A stretch of 64,000 nucleotides of DNA, taken from positions 1 to 64,000 of the forward strand of contig JAJPKE010000013.1 of the NCBI GenBank assembly GCA_021323855.1. The letters are read 5' to 3'. Below are positions 24,705-33,586 of this stretch, piece after piece. Position 1 is the first letter of the stretch. Every line of letters starts with the position of its first letter. The notes below the pieces were generated by a model. That model ran no database searches and was not told the DNA's origin. It saw only the letters and a program-made list of their open reading frames with translations. The DNA comes from Chloroflexota bacterium (GTDB lineage: Bacteria; Chloroflexota; Ktedonobacteria; Ktedonobacterales; JADMIN01). Position numbers and translations under genes: made by a program.

Positions 24705-25808
24705 TTACCGCCCCAATTGCCCCGGCTGGCTGGGTTGTTGTCCCGGCTGGGTTGGCATGCCAGCGGCAGAGGCCAGCAGAATCACCCCAACGATGAAGAG
24801 AATCACGCTCAGAGCGCCCAAGCCGAAAAGCGCCGCCAGTTTCTTATGGCTCGGCCCGCTGGGCGACGTGGGAGGGGTGATCGCTCCCTTTGGCGTGCTG
24901 GTTGGGGCAACGGTTGCCGTTGGCGTCGGCGCGTTGGTAATCGTCACGCGCTTCTCTGCCATCAATGACGGCAGCGCGTTGGCCTGGCTATCCGACGAGA
25001 CCAGATAGAGATAGTACGAGCCGGGCTGCACCGAGGAAGGAATCTGCACCGTCGCCGTCGCCTGCCCGGAGCCTTGCGAGGTGATCTGCTGCCCATCAAC
25101 GCTTTGCAGGATGGTGGCGTTCGTCAGGTCGGATTGCTTCTCGATCTTTTGCGTAGAGAGGTAAACGGTCAGTTGTACGCCGCCCGGCAGGAAGCTCGTG
25201 CCATCTATCTCAACGGTTGAGCCTGGATAGTAGCCATCGGTCGGCAGAGCAGGTGTTCCGGCTGCTGGCGTGGGACCAGCCACCGGCTTGACAGTGATGG
25301 CCGGCGGCTGAGCGGCGTCTACCTTGAAGGTGGCTTGTGACTGCGCCTGCGAGTTCGATGCGTCCTGCGCGCAGATATAATAGCTGGTGCCGACGTTCGC
25401 CAGCGAGGCAGGCCAGGAGATCGTGGCGGTGAAAGCACCGTTGCTGTCCGTCGCGGCGCTCACGCCGGAAAACGCCTGGAAACCGGCGCTACAGCCGATG
25501 GCCTGCTGCGCATAGCCAAGCTGATAGGTGTCGCTGGCGGTGAGGCCACTGGCGGTGAGCGTGATGTTCGTGCCGACCGGCCCTTCGGTCGCGTTGTTTG
25601 ACGGATTCGGCACAACAACCGTGAGCGTTCCACTGCTATCAGTGCTATCTACACGAGCCGCCTGCGCAACCGGCGCAGCGAACAGCGTACCCGGCAGCGC
25701 GCTTATGAGCGTCAGCGCCCCAAGCAGCGCCAGCGGCAACACCAACGCCAGACGCCTGCGCGCTCGTCCACCACGACCACGACCATGCCGCGCCTCAAAC
25801 CACTCCAT
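24705..25808 (-). CDS. Exported, membrane-anchored protein with Ig-like/IPT domains
   Basis: 367 residues from the ATG at 25808. The N-terminal Arg-rich stretch and hydrophobic core (LALVLPLALLGALTLISALP, then GTLFAAPVAQA) form a signal peptide or anchor. Exterior residues about 50-320 include two beta-rich modules: one with GPVGTNITLTASGLTASDTY and the other with YYPGSTVEIDGTSFLPGGVQ, both like IPT/TIG or bacterial Ig-like folds. A Pro/Thr-rich stalk and a C-terminal helix (ALFGLGALSVILFIVGVILL) follow, then a short PGQ-rich cytoplasmic end. The frame upstream of 25808 runs into a repeat and is ignored. Binding partner unknown. Confidence 0.7.
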   Translation of the reverse strand: MEWFEARHGRGRGGRARRRLALVLPLALLGALTLISALPGTLFAAPVAQAARVDSTDSSGTLTVVVPNPSNNATEGPVGTNITLTASGLTASDTYQLGYAQQAIGCSAGFQAFSGVSAATDSNGAFTATISWPASLANVGTSYYICAQDASNSQAQSQATFKVDAAQPPAITVKPVAGPTPAAGTPALPTDGYYPGSTVEIDGTSFLPGGVQLTVYLSTQKIEKQSDLTNATILQSVDGQQITSQGSGQATATVQIPSSVQPGSYYLYLVSSDSQANALPSLMAEKRVTITNAPTPTATVAPTSTPKGAITPPTSPSGPSHKKLAALFGLGALSVILFIVGVILLASAAGMPTQPGQQPSQPGQLGR

Positions 25809-25950
25809 GCCTGTTTCCCCCACTATCGCCAATAGATACGCCACATCCCCTGCCGCGCCGCAGATGCCGGTGGGTACTGGCTGGAACAGTATAGCACGGC
25901 AGCGCGAGACCGCAACAGCAGATAGGCCGCAGGTACACGTGGCGGTATAG

Positions 25951-25988
25951 ACCCACCCCCGGCCCCTCTCCCACAAGGAGAGGGGAGA
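25951..25988. repeat. Family A hairpin repeat
   Basis: GGCCCCTCTCC and GGAGAGGGG arms around CACAAG, in the divergent gap between the surface protein gene and scpB. Confidence 0.7.
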
Positions 25989-26022
25989 GCGCTACACGCT
26001 CGCATCCGCCGTTCGCTGATGC

Positions 26023-26028
26023 TATAAT
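26023..26028 (+). promoter_or_regulatory. Consensus -10 element 8 bases before scpB
   Basis: A perfect TATAAT ends 7 bases before the ATG of scpB, so transcription would start at about the start codon and the mRNA would be leaderless. No good -35 is seen. Confidence 0.4.
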
Positions 26029-26035
26029 CGCCGGT

Positions 26036-26845
26036 ATGCCAGCATCTTCACGCAACACACAGAACACACAGAACACACAACACGATCAGCAGATAGAGCC
26101 GTCCGAAACGACTGAGGTGGCTGAAACGGCTGAGACGAACACCGCCGGGAGGCCGGGCAAAGGTGGACGGAAGCGGCGCGCGGCGGGCACGCTCGATGCC
26201 GAGCCAGCGCAGCTCCCGCTGGATACCTCACCCACTGGCGTGCCAGCCAGCATGCTCAGCCTGGAGCAACTCTGCTCGGTGATCGAAAGTTTGCTCTTCG
26301 TCGCCGGGCGTCCCTTGCAGGAGAGCGAACTCCGCCGCCTGTTGCTGATAGACGAGAAACGTCTACAGGCGGCTATCAGCGCGCTGGCGAAGTCCTGCGA
26401 GCAGGCCGGGCGTGGTCTGCGGGTGCAGCGCACCTATGACCAGGTGCAGTTTGTCTCCGCGCCGGAGAACGCGCGCTTCGTCGCGGCGCTGCTGGGCATG
26501 CCGTCGCAGGCGAAGCTCACCACTGCTGCGCTGGAAACGCTGGCGGTCGTGGCCTATCGCCAGCCGATCACCCGCTCGCAGATCGAGTTTATTCGCGGCG
26601 TCAATAGCGACCGCGCGCTCGCCAGCCTGCTACAATATGGGCTGGTGATCGAGGTGGGCCGCGCTGCAACCGTTGGGCGGCCCGCGCTCTTCGGCACCAC
26701 AGCGGACTTCTTGCAGCAGTTCGGCCTCGCCAGTCTGGATGCCCTACCCCGTCCGGAGTTTGCCGAGGCAGAGGCCATCGAGGCGCAGCGCGCCGCCGCC
26801 ACACAACGCATCCGCGATGCCGTCGGCAGCGATGAGGGGGATTGA
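26036..26845 (+). CDS. scpB: Segregation and condensation protein B (ScpB)
   Basis: 269 residues. Partner of ScpA and SMC in the bacterial condensin complex. The first ~65 residues are Asn/Thr/Gln rich and disordered. The two winged-helix domains start near LSLEQLCSVIESLLFVAGRP and contain LTTAALETLAVVAYRQPITR with QIEFIRGVNSDRALASLLQY, the ScpB signature, then VGRAATVGRPALFGTTADFL. The ATG at 26036 has no Shine-Dalgarno but lies just after a consensus -10. scpA, normally just upstream, is not present in the window. nfo follows by 35 bases on the same strand. Confidence 0.93.
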   Translation: MPASSRNTQNTQNTQHDQQIEPSETTEVAETAETNTAGRPGKGGRKRRAAGTLDAEPAQLPLDTSPTGVPASMLSLEQLCSVIESLLFVAGRPLQESELRRLLLIDEKRLQAAISALAKSCEQAGRGLRVQRTYDQVQFVSAPENARFVAALLGMPSQAKLTTAALETLAVVAYRQPITRSQIEFIRGVNSDRALASLLQYGLVIEVGRAATVGRPALFGTTADFLQQFGLASLDALPRPEFAEAEAIEAQRAAATQRIRDAVGSDEGD

Positions 26846-26880
26846 CTCACCCACCAACTATCATGAAGAGGATACCGTAG

Positions 26881-27765
26881 ATGCGATTTGGTCGCCATAT
26901 GCCGCTCGGCGCGAATGCCGTGCGTGCGCTTGCCACAGCACGTGAGATCGGCTGCGATACCGCGCAGGTCTTCCTCACCAATCCGCGTGGCTGGCGCGTG
27001 CCCGATACCAATACTCGGCAAGAGGTGGCCTTTTGCAAGGTGGCGCAGGAGCAAGATATCGTGCCGGTGGTGGTCCATGCGACCTATCTCATCAACCTTG
27101 CTTCGCCGCGCGATGACTTCTTCGAGCAATCTATCACCCTGCTGCGCGCAACGCTCGAACGGGCAGAACGCTATGGCTGCGCCAGCGTGGTCTTTCACAT
27201 CGGCAGCCACCTCGGGGCAGGCGAGGAAGCTGGACTGAAGCGCCTGGAGCAAGGCATACGCCGCGTGCTGGATGGCGCGCCGGAATCGGTGCTGTTGCTG
27301 CTGGAAAACGACGTGGGTGGCGGTGGCAAGCTGGGGTATCGCTTCGAGAATCTCGCCGCTGTGCTGGCAAGCCTGCCGGAGTACGAGCGGCAGCTTGGCG
27401 TCTGCCTGGATACGGCGCATCTCTGGGGCGCAGGCTTCGACATCAGCACGCCGGAGGGCGCAGAGCAAACACTGGCGCAGGTGGAGCAGACGATAACGCT
27501 GGCGCGTGTGCCCGTCATCCACCTCAACGACACGCCAAAGGCGCTCGGCAGTCATCTCGACAACCACGCGCGCATCGGTGAAGGTGTCATCCCGGAGGCC
27601 GGACTCAGCGCCTTCCTGCGTCATCCCGGCCTCGCCGACGCAACAATTCTACTAGAAACGCCCATCGCCGAACTTCCGAACGGACAGCAGGACTGGGACG
27701 CCGACCGCGACCACATGCGCCGCGCCCGTGCATTGGCTGGGCTGGAGATGCCTGCATCAACTTAG
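26881..27765 (+). CDS. nfo: Endonuclease IV (AP endonuclease)
   Basis: 294 residues. Cuts DNA 5' to abasic sites in base excision repair, using a trinuclear zinc centre. Family features: FGRHMPLGANAVRALATA at the start, the metal His in VVVHATYLINLASPRDD, VFHIGSHLGAGEEAG, LLLLENDVGGGGKLGYRF, CLDTAHLWGAGFDI, IHLNDTPKALGSHLDNHARI with GEGVIPEAG, and LLETPIAE. All the usual metal ligands (His, Glu, Asp) appear to be in place. AGAGGA precedes the ATG. It follows scpB closely and may be co-transcribed. Confidence 0.94.
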   Translation: MRFGRHMPLGANAVRALATAREIGCDTAQVFLTNPRGWRVPDTNTRQEVAFCKVAQEQDIVPVVVHATYLINLASPRDDFFEQSITLLRATLERAERYGCASVVFHIGSHLGAGEEAGLKRLEQGIRRVLDGAPESVLLLLENDVGGGGKLGYRFENLAAVLASLPEYERQLGVCLDTAHLWGAGFDISTPEGAEQTLAQVEQTITLARVPVIHLNDTPKALGSHLDNHARIGEGVIPEAGLSAFLRHPGLADATILLETPIAELPNGQQDWDADRDHMRRARALAGLEMPAST

Positions 27766-28043
27766 CGATTTGCTTCAACTGGTGGAAGTGGGATCTCCGA
27801 TGGTTTTGTATCGTGCCAGGTCATCTGGTCAGGAGCGGCCAACCACCAGCCATCTTCATCATGAATGACCGTAGCCTCTACTTCCAACCCATCGCTGTCA
27901 AATAGGATCACCCGCTCGCCCTGTTTCAATGATGGCAATTCACGCTCCTGCCATGTGCCAGGAGCAGCAAGTTTTACCAGGTCCACCGGCTCGCTATCGA
28001 GTGTATTGAAATCGGCATGGATGCGCTTCAGTTGATTTGTCAT
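27762..28043 (-). CDS. Small hypothetical protein
   Basis: 93 residues from the ATG at 28043, which has GAGGGAGG upstream; the frame is open to 28130 but has no better start. It is acidic and soluble, with an N-terminal helix (LKRIHADFNTL) and a beta-rich middle: LKQGERVILFDSDGLEVEAT then VIHDEDGWWLAAPD. This pattern could be a small barrel. No family recognised. It overlaps the end of nfo by 4 bases in the opposite direction. Alone or before no clear partner. Confidence 0.55.
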   Translation of the reverse strand: MTNQLKRIHADFNTLDSEPVDLVKLAAPGTWQERELPSLKQGERVILFDSDGLEVEATVIHDEDGWWLAAPDQMTWHDTKPSEIPLPPVEANR

Positions 28044-28158
28044 GGTTGCCTCCCTCTTTGCCTTCGCCAGCGCGCACAACCCAAGCCACCACATAACTCT
28101 TTCTATAAACTCATAGCACCGACATATCACCGCCGATGATTTCTACAATGAAATGACA

Positions 28159-28770
28159 TCAATGAGCGCCAGCCTTGCGAACGCTTTCCAGCAGTGACGA
28201 TGCCTGATAAGCGCGCACCAGATAAAAAATCTGATAGAGGCCGTTTATGGAAATGGCTACTCCCAGACAGGCAAGGATAACCCAGGGATTGGTTGCCAGC
28301 GCATTCAAGTTTGGTGAATTTAGCGCTCCGATGATCGCAGCAGCGGCTGGCGCGCTAAATATCACCACGAGGAGCGGCCCCAGGAGACTCAGGACGATGC
28401 AAGTGATAATCGCAACACGTCCCTGCCGCCAGATAGCAAAACCCAGCACCGCTTGCCCCACGCCAACGAGACAGAAAATCAGGCCGGGCGTGCGAAAAAA
28501 ATCGCCATTAGTGCCAAGCGTTGTGGCGGCAGCGAAGAACATGATGCCAAACACGAAAAGGGCAGCCGTGCCGACAAAGTTATTGAGCGCGGCACGGCGG
28601 ATGTCTCGTTTGGCATCGGGAACTTTATCTATATCGTCCAACTTCCCATACGGCTCGTCTGATGCAATGCCCTCCGGCGCATACTCCATTCCTTCAGGCA
28701 GGGCAGGTCTGGAAGGATGGGCAAATAGATTCGGCTGTTGGTTTGTATTGGGAATCATGAAGGGATTCAA
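28159..28770 (-). CDS. Four-helix membrane protein, unknown function
   Basis: 203 residues. Polar N-terminus (1-60) with LDDIDKVPDAKRDIRRAALN, then helices at about 64-84, 95-112, 118-145 and 160-185, ending with a short charged tail. Start is likely TTG at 28770, because GGAGGAA lies six bases upstream; an ATG four codons later is the alternative. No family recognised. Transcribed away from the complex I-like operon. Confidence 0.6.
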   Translation of the reverse strand: MNPFMIPNTNQQPNLFAHPSRPALPEGMEYAPEGIASDEPYGKLDDIDKVPDAKRDIRRAALNNFVGTAALFVFGIMFFAAATTLGTNGDFFRTPGLIFCLVGVGQAVLGFAIWRQGRVAIITCIVLSLLGPLLVVIFSAPAAAAIIGALNSPNLNALATNPWVILACLGVAISINGLYQIFYLVRAYQASSLLESVRKAGAH

Positions 28771-29203
28771 GGGTATTCCTCCGCTCGTTCGCTCTTTATT
28801 GGCCCACTATCCAAAGTGGCACACTATCCAAATCGCAGCCTACTTCACACCCATTCTACGCAACCTGTCAATCATCCTCACCTCAATACCAGGAGCATTG
28901 TCTTTTTTGTGCGTGGCTTCGTCTTAGTGATGAATATGAGTGAATACCGTTGGCAAAATCCGCGCATAGTGGCGCATTTCGGCGTCCATCGGCATTTCTC
29001 GTGACCTCCGCCCGTTGTGCCGGATGCCCAGCCGTGTTATACTCGCCGTGTACGCCCGCGAACAGGCGTCCGATATTCGCCTGCTGTGGGGCAGACACGC
29101 AATGAGGCGTGGGCAGGCAAGATTGAAGAATAGGCCAACTGTATTACATGGGATAGCGTGCGATAAATGCCGTCCGCATTGAGAGGATTGAGAGGAGCGA
29201 GCC
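28771..29203 (+). promoter_or_regulatory. Upstream region and probable promoter of the complex I-like operon
   Basis: TTGTGC (29015-29020), a 17-base spacer and TATACT (29038-29043) form a good SigA-type promoter. The ~155-base leader that follows contains a hairpin (CAGGCG...CGCCTG near 29053-29071). No gene is seen in the rest of the interval. Confidence 0.55.
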
Positions 29204-30298
29204 ACGAGTACCGTCACGTTTCCGCTCGGACCCTACCACCCAGCGCTGGCGCAGCCCTGCGAGTTGACGCTACGGCTGCGCGGCGAAACCGTCGTCGGCG
29301 CGGAGCAACCCGGCCTGGGCTACTGTCGCCGGGGAATCATCGAACTGGTAGAGGGCAAGACGCCGGATGAGGCGCTGCCCATTCTCGAACGCACCTGCTC
29401 GCTCGCGCATGAGGCGTATCGCATGGCGTTCTGCCAGGCGTTGGAGGCGGTGGCGCAGGCCAGGATCAGCCAGCCCGCGCGGACCACTCGCGTCGTCTTT
29501 GCTGAGGTCGAGCGTTTGCTGGCGCGCCTCTGGACACTGGCGCAGGCCGCCCGCGTCGCCAATGTTGCGCCGCTTTACCGGCTGGCGCTGGATCAGCGTG
29601 AATCGCTCTTCGCTGCGCTGGAGGACGCCACCGGCGAGCGCCACTATTGGGCGGTAGCGGTTCCCGGTGGCGTGCGCGATGACCTCGAGCTGCAACCGCT
29701 GCAAGAAGCATTGACCGCGCTGGAAGCTGGCGTTGCCGTCTGGCAAACATCGGTCGCACCGAATGGACTGCTGGGGCGCGCGGGCAAGGGCATCGGCGCG
29801 ATTTCCGCCGACCAGACGCGCGACCTCGATCTGACGGGACTCGCCGCGCGTGGCTCGCGCATGACGGATGATCTGCGCCTCTCGCAGCCCTACGCCGCTT
29901 ACGAAGACTATGAAGAACAGCTTGCGCAGGGTGGTGAGGGCCAGCGTACAGGTGATGTCGCCTCGCGCCTGGCGCGCGCCGTTGCTGATCTGGCGACGAG
30001 CCGCGCCGTTGCGCTGGCCGCGCTGGCGAATCTGCCCGACGGTGCGCATGAGCCGCCGGTGACGCTGGCCAAGCCCGAAGCTGACCGCGTGACAGCGGGC
30101 GCAGTCGAGGGGCCGCATGGCCTGATGACCGCCCGTTTCTTCTGGACGAGCGAAAACACCATCCATGAACTGAAGCTCTATACGCCGGGCATGGGGCAGA
30201 TCGTCGCCATGCCAGAACTGTTGGAGGGGCGCCTGCTGCCCCAGATTCCATTGATCCTGGCGAGCCTGGATCTCTGTATCGAGTGCCTCGATCAATAA
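29204..30298 (+). CDS. Divergent NuoD / group 4 [NiFe]-hydrogenase large-subunit-like protein
   Basis: 364 residues if started at ACG 29204. The conserved N-terminal block VTFPLGPYHPALAQPCEL lies upstream of the first normal start (TTG 29264), and GAGAGGAG sits 6 bases before the ACG, so a non-standard start is inferred. GLGYCRRGIIELVEG matches the usual G-y-x-HRG-i-E-k-L region. ERTCSLAHEAYRMAFCQALE matches the ERICGIC block, but the second ligand Cys is Ala (Cys65, Ala68). The C-terminal block LDLCIECLDQ keeps Cys358 and Cys361, like the DPCxxC block of hydrogenases. Three of the four Ni-ligand positions therefore survive. First gene of a four-gene operon. Catalytic activity is unknown; it could be an energy-converting-hydrogenase-related (Ehr) subunit. 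Confidence 0.72.
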   Translation, partial: TSTVTFPLGPYHPALAQPCELTLRLRGETVVGAEQPGLGYCRRGIIELVEGKTPDEALPILERTCSLAHEAYRMAFCQALEAVAQARISQPARTTRVVFAEVERLLARLWTLAQAARVANVAPLYRLALDQRESLFAALEDATGERHYWAVAVPGGVRDDLELQPLQEALTALEAGVAVWQTSVAPNGLLGRAGKGIGAISADQTRDLDLTGLAARGSRMTDDLRLSQPYAAYEDYEEQLAQGGEGQRTGDVASRLARAVADLATSRAVALAALANLPDGAHEPPVTLAKPEADRVTAGAVEGPHGLMTARFFWTSENTIHELKLYTPGMGQIVAMPELLEGRLLPQIPLILASLDLCIECLDQ

Positions 30299-30314
30299 GT
30301 GAAAGGATGCCAGT

Positions 30315-32933
30315 GTGTCGTTACCACTGCTCTTCGGATGGCTCACGCTGGCGCCGGCGCTTTGCGCGTTGTTGATTGCCGTTCTGGGCGTCGCTCGCTA
30401 TGCGTTGAAGCCGCTGGCGCTGGCGCTGGGCCTCATCGGTCTGGTTGTGCCGGTCGTGCTGCTGCTGATCCTGCTGCCGTCGCTCTCATCCGGCACTGCT
30501 CTCTTCGTCGGCCTCTTCGGTGGCTCCACTGATCTGAACGCCTGGTTCTCCGCCGTCTACCGGCTTGATGGCTTCGGCCTCTATGCCGCGCTTGGCATTG
30601 CCGTCATCGTCGCGCCGCTGCTCTTCTGGATGGCCTGGCGGGGCGTTGAGGCGCCGGTTCAAGTTCCTGGAACACCTGATGAAACCACAGTAGCGCAGCC
30701 CTCGTGGCAGGCGAGCCGGCTGACGCGGGCGCAGTGGGGCGGCGCGGCGCTGGCTCTGGTCGCCGAGACCGCTGCGCTCACCCTCGTCTTCGCTGATAAT
30801 ATCGCCTGGCTCGCATTGTGTTGGGTGGTGTTGACGGCGATAGCCTGGGGCATTGGTGAGCTTGGCAGCGACCTGGATACGGTAGACCGCATTGGGCTGG
30901 CGCTGATGCTGCTTGGGCCAATCCTCTGGACGGCGGTGATGCTCGTGCCAGCCATCGGCCAGGGCGCACATCCTATCATCTATCCACGCCTGACCGATAT
31001 GATGGGGCGCGGCGCGCTGACACCGCTGCACGTCCTGCTGCTGGCCATCGCGCTGACGTTGGCTGGCGCGGGCTATCCGTTCCTCGTCTGGATGCGCCGC
31101 CGCGCGCTGCTGGTAACGCCGGCTGGCCTCGCGGCGCTGGTATTGATCGTGCTGCCGGTGGCGCTGATCGTTGGCGCGCGCACGTACAGCGCCGCACAGG
31201 ACGCTAGCAGTAATTGGCAGGAAATCGGCAAGACCGCGCCGCCAATCACCGCAGGCATCTGGTTCTGTCTGCTGGGCATGCTCACGATCTGCGTCTGCGG
31301 TTTGCTGGCGCTGGGTCGCCGCGATAGTCGCACGCTGATCGCCTATCTGGCTGTCGCGCAGGTCGGCTGGGGACTGCTGGCGCTGGGCGCGGGCAGCGCC
31401 ACGAGCATGCTGGCGCTGGTGACGCTGCTGGCGACGAGTCTCTTTGGCCTCGGCGCGATGCTTATGGCGCTCTTTGCCGGTGGACGGCTCACTAGCGACA
31501 TCGAGCCGGAGGGCGCGGGACCCCAGCCCTTTGGCGTGCCCGCGCAGCCGGTCTACCTGGCGGCCTGGATCATCGGCGCATTGACGCTGCTGGGCGCGCC
31601 GCTCTTTGGTGGCTTCGTCGCGCGCCAGATCATCTCCAGCAGCATTATCCAGGCGCGGGGCCTCGCGGTTCCGCTGGCTGGCATCTCCTGGGCGGGCGAT
31701 GCGCTGCTGGCGCTGGCGCTGCTACGCGCGACCGCCCCCGCCTTCACGATTTTTGCGCGTGGCGCTGGCGCGAAAGCCGCCGTGAGCGATGGTCACGGAG
31801 ACAGCACACCGAAGCCCACGCGGCAACTGAACATACTCACGCTGCTGCCACAGGTTCCGGTTGCCATCATCGCGCTGCTGGCAATCCTGGTTGGCGCGCT
31901 GCCGCAGGTCTGGCTAAACATCGGCGGACTTCCGGCGGCCTCGGCGCTGGTGCAGCCGGGGCAGGCAAACGCCGCGCTCTCGCTGAAAACCTTTGGCTAT
32001 CTGGCGGGCGCTGGCGGCGTGGGGCAGTGGGTGCCAAGCCTCGCCTGGGTCGCCTTGCTTGTGCTGGCGCTGCTGGCGCTCTTCGCATTGCCCGGCAGCC
32101 TGCGCGAGACACGGCCCGTCTTCCTGGCGGGCGCGAGTGGTGAACAACTCGCGCAGCACGCGCAGGCGCAGGAACCCCAGACCGCCGGTGATGAGCAGCC
32201 GGTGCCGGAAGAGGTCAGCGCGGAACTTGCCTATCTGCCGGAGCCTGTGGATACCTGGAGCGATATCGGCAGCGTCTTCACCTCCGCCTGGCTCGTCCCG
32301 CTGGGCGACCAATTGCTGCGCGGCGTGGATGACGAACTCAACGCTGAACCGGCATTGGCCGAAGAAACCGAAGAAACCGAAGAGACGGATGAGACGGGCG
32401 AAGGCCAGGAAGCAGAGGCGGATGAAACTGCAGCAGCGGATGTGACGGCTTCAGCTTCGAGCAAGGCGCTCACCGCCGCGCCCGAAGCAAAGAAAAGCGT
32501 TGCTAAGGCGCCCGAAATGACCAACACAACCGGTTCTGGTGATAAGGTCGCCACTGGCAAAACAAACGGCGCGAATGGGACAAACGCTACAAGTGGCGCG
32601 AATACCCCAAAGACTACACCAGCGGCCAGCGCAACGACAACACCCAAAGTGACATCGAATGTGAGCAAACAGGTGTCAGGTGCGACGAGTAAGCCAGCCA
32701 CACCGGTCAATACCTCCACAACGGGAAATAACAGACCGGCGAATCCCGCGAGCAAGCCGCAACAGCAGAACGCTGGAAAGCCAGCCAATCAGCCCAATAG
32801 CCAGAATAAAGCGGCCAACGTCCCTGGTAAACCGGCGAACCCCAACGTGCCGCGCAATCCCGGCGGCGCAGCCAATCGCCCGCAGAGCAAGAAGAGTGGC
32901 GCGAAAAAGGGTGGCAAAGGAGGCGGACGATGA
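30315..32933 (+). CDS. Divergent NuoL/NuoM/antiporter-like membrane subunit with long low-complexity tail
   Basis: 872 residues, GTG start. Residues 1 to about 600 hold some 14 hydrophobic helices. The region ETAALTLVFADNIAWLALCW and the later CGLLALGRRDSRTLIAYLAV, followed by QVGWGLLALG, align with the E-x-x-L and D-x-K-R-x-x-A-Y blocks of the proton-pumping Mrp/NuoL/M fold. PVYLAAWIIGALTLLGAPLF and GGFVARQII match the next conserved block. At both places where a Lys is usual (K-R loop and GF-x-x-K) this protein appears to have Arg. Residues about 600-872 are a disordered Thr/Asn/Pro/Lys-rich tail, unusual for the family. Overlaps the next gene by 4 bases. Confidence 0.7.
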   Translation: MSLPLLFGWLTLAPALCALLIAVLGVARYALKPLALALGLIGLVVPVVLLLILLPSLSSGTALFVGLFGGSTDLNAWFSAVYRLDGFGLYAALGIAVIVAPLLFWMAWRGVEAPVQVPGTPDETTVAQPSWQASRLTRAQWGGAALALVAETAALTLVFADNIAWLALCWVVLTAIAWGIGELGSDLDTVDRIGLALMLLGPILWTAVMLVPAIGQGAHPIIYPRLTDMMGRGALTPLHVLLLAIALTLAGAGYPFLVWMRRRALLVTPAGLAALVLIVLPVALIVGARTYSAAQDASSNWQEIGKTAPPITAGIWFCLLGMLTICVCGLLALGRRDSRTLIAYLAVAQVGWGLLALGAGSATSMLALVTLLATSLFGLGAMLMALFAGGRLTSDIEPEGAGPQPFGVPAQPVYLAAWIIGALTLLGAPLFGGFVARQIISSSIIQARGLAVPLAGISWAGDALLALALLRATAPAFTIFARGAGAKAAVSDGHGDSTPKPTRQLNILTLLPQVPVAIIALLAILVGALPQVWLNIGGLPAASALVQPGQANAALSLKTFGYLAGAGGVGQWVPSLAWVALLVLALLALFALPGSLRETRPVFLAGASGEQLAQHAQAQEPQTAGDEQPVPEEVSAELAYLPEPVDTWSDIGSVFTSAWLVPLGDQLLRGVDDELNAEPALAEETEETEETDETGEGQEAEADETAAADVTASASSKALTAAPEAKKSVAKAPEMTNTTGSGDKVATGKTNGANGTNATSGANTPKTTPAASATTTPKVTSNVSKQVSGATSKPATPVNTSTTGNNRPANPASKPQQQNAGKPANQPNSQNKAANVPGKPANPNVPRNPGGAANRPQSKKSGAKKGGKGGGR

Positions 32934-33586
32934 GCAATGAAAATGGCGCTGAGCCAATAGGGCGGCGCGCGGTGGCTGTGCTGGCGCTGGAGACCGGCGG
33001 ATGCGGCGCCTGCGCACAGAGTATCGCCGCGTTGCACGCCGCTGGATACGCCGAGGAACTGGCGGCGCGAAAGATCACCTTCGTGCGCAGTCCCCGCCAG
33101 GCGGATGTCGTACTGGTGAGTGGCCCGCTTTCGACCACCGCCGAATCTGCTGTGCGCCGCATTCTCGATCAGGTGCCGGAGCCGCAGGCGTTGGTCGCCG
33201 CTGGCAACTGCGCAATCAACGGCTGCGTCTTTGCCGGTTCGCCGCAGATCAGCGCCAGCGTCTCAGAGGCGCTGGATGTGCATATCGAACTACCGGGTTG
33301 CCCGCCGACGCCGACCGCCATTCTCAACGCCATCTCCAAAGCCGCGCAATTGCTGGCTGAGGGCGATGATGGTGATGATGTCGCAGACGAGACAGGCGGC
33401 AGCACAGCGGAAGCATCTGCTGAACCGGCAGAAGGCGATGCGGACGATACAGCCGATGATGACAACATAGACGACAGCGAAGATGATGAGATAGACGATA
33501 CCGGCGAGAGCGAGGATGAGCCGGATGAGGCAGAGACGGCAGCCGGAGGTGATGAGCCGGAAGCGCGGATGGAGGGCGAAAAATAG
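32930..33586 (+). CDS. NuoB / hydrogenase small-subunit-like iron-sulfur protein
   Basis: 218 residues. The N2-type cluster ligands all appear present: Cys25 and Cys28 in ETGGCGAC, Cys94 in AAGNCAINGC, and Cys124 in LPGCPPTP. The context is that of Ech/Mbh small subunits (PRQADVVLVSGPLSTT, QVPEPQALVAAGNCA, PGCPPTPTAILNAI). The C-terminal 70 residues are almost entirely Asp/Glu-rich, an uncommon extension. Overlaps the membrane-subunit gene by 4 bases (ATGA) and abuts the H-like gene, so the four are one operon. It would transfer electrons between a soluble donor and the D-like subunit. Confidence 0.8.
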   Translation: MSNENGAEPIGRRAVAVLALETGGCGACAQSIAALHAAGYAEELAARKITFVRSPRQADVVLVSGPLSTTAESAVRRILDQVPEPQALVAAGNCAINGCVFAGSPQISASVSEALDVHIELPGCPPTPTAILNAISKAAQLLAEGDDGDDVADETGGSTAEASAEPAEGDADDTADDDNIDDSEDDEIDDTGESEDEPDEAETAAGGDEPEARMEGEK

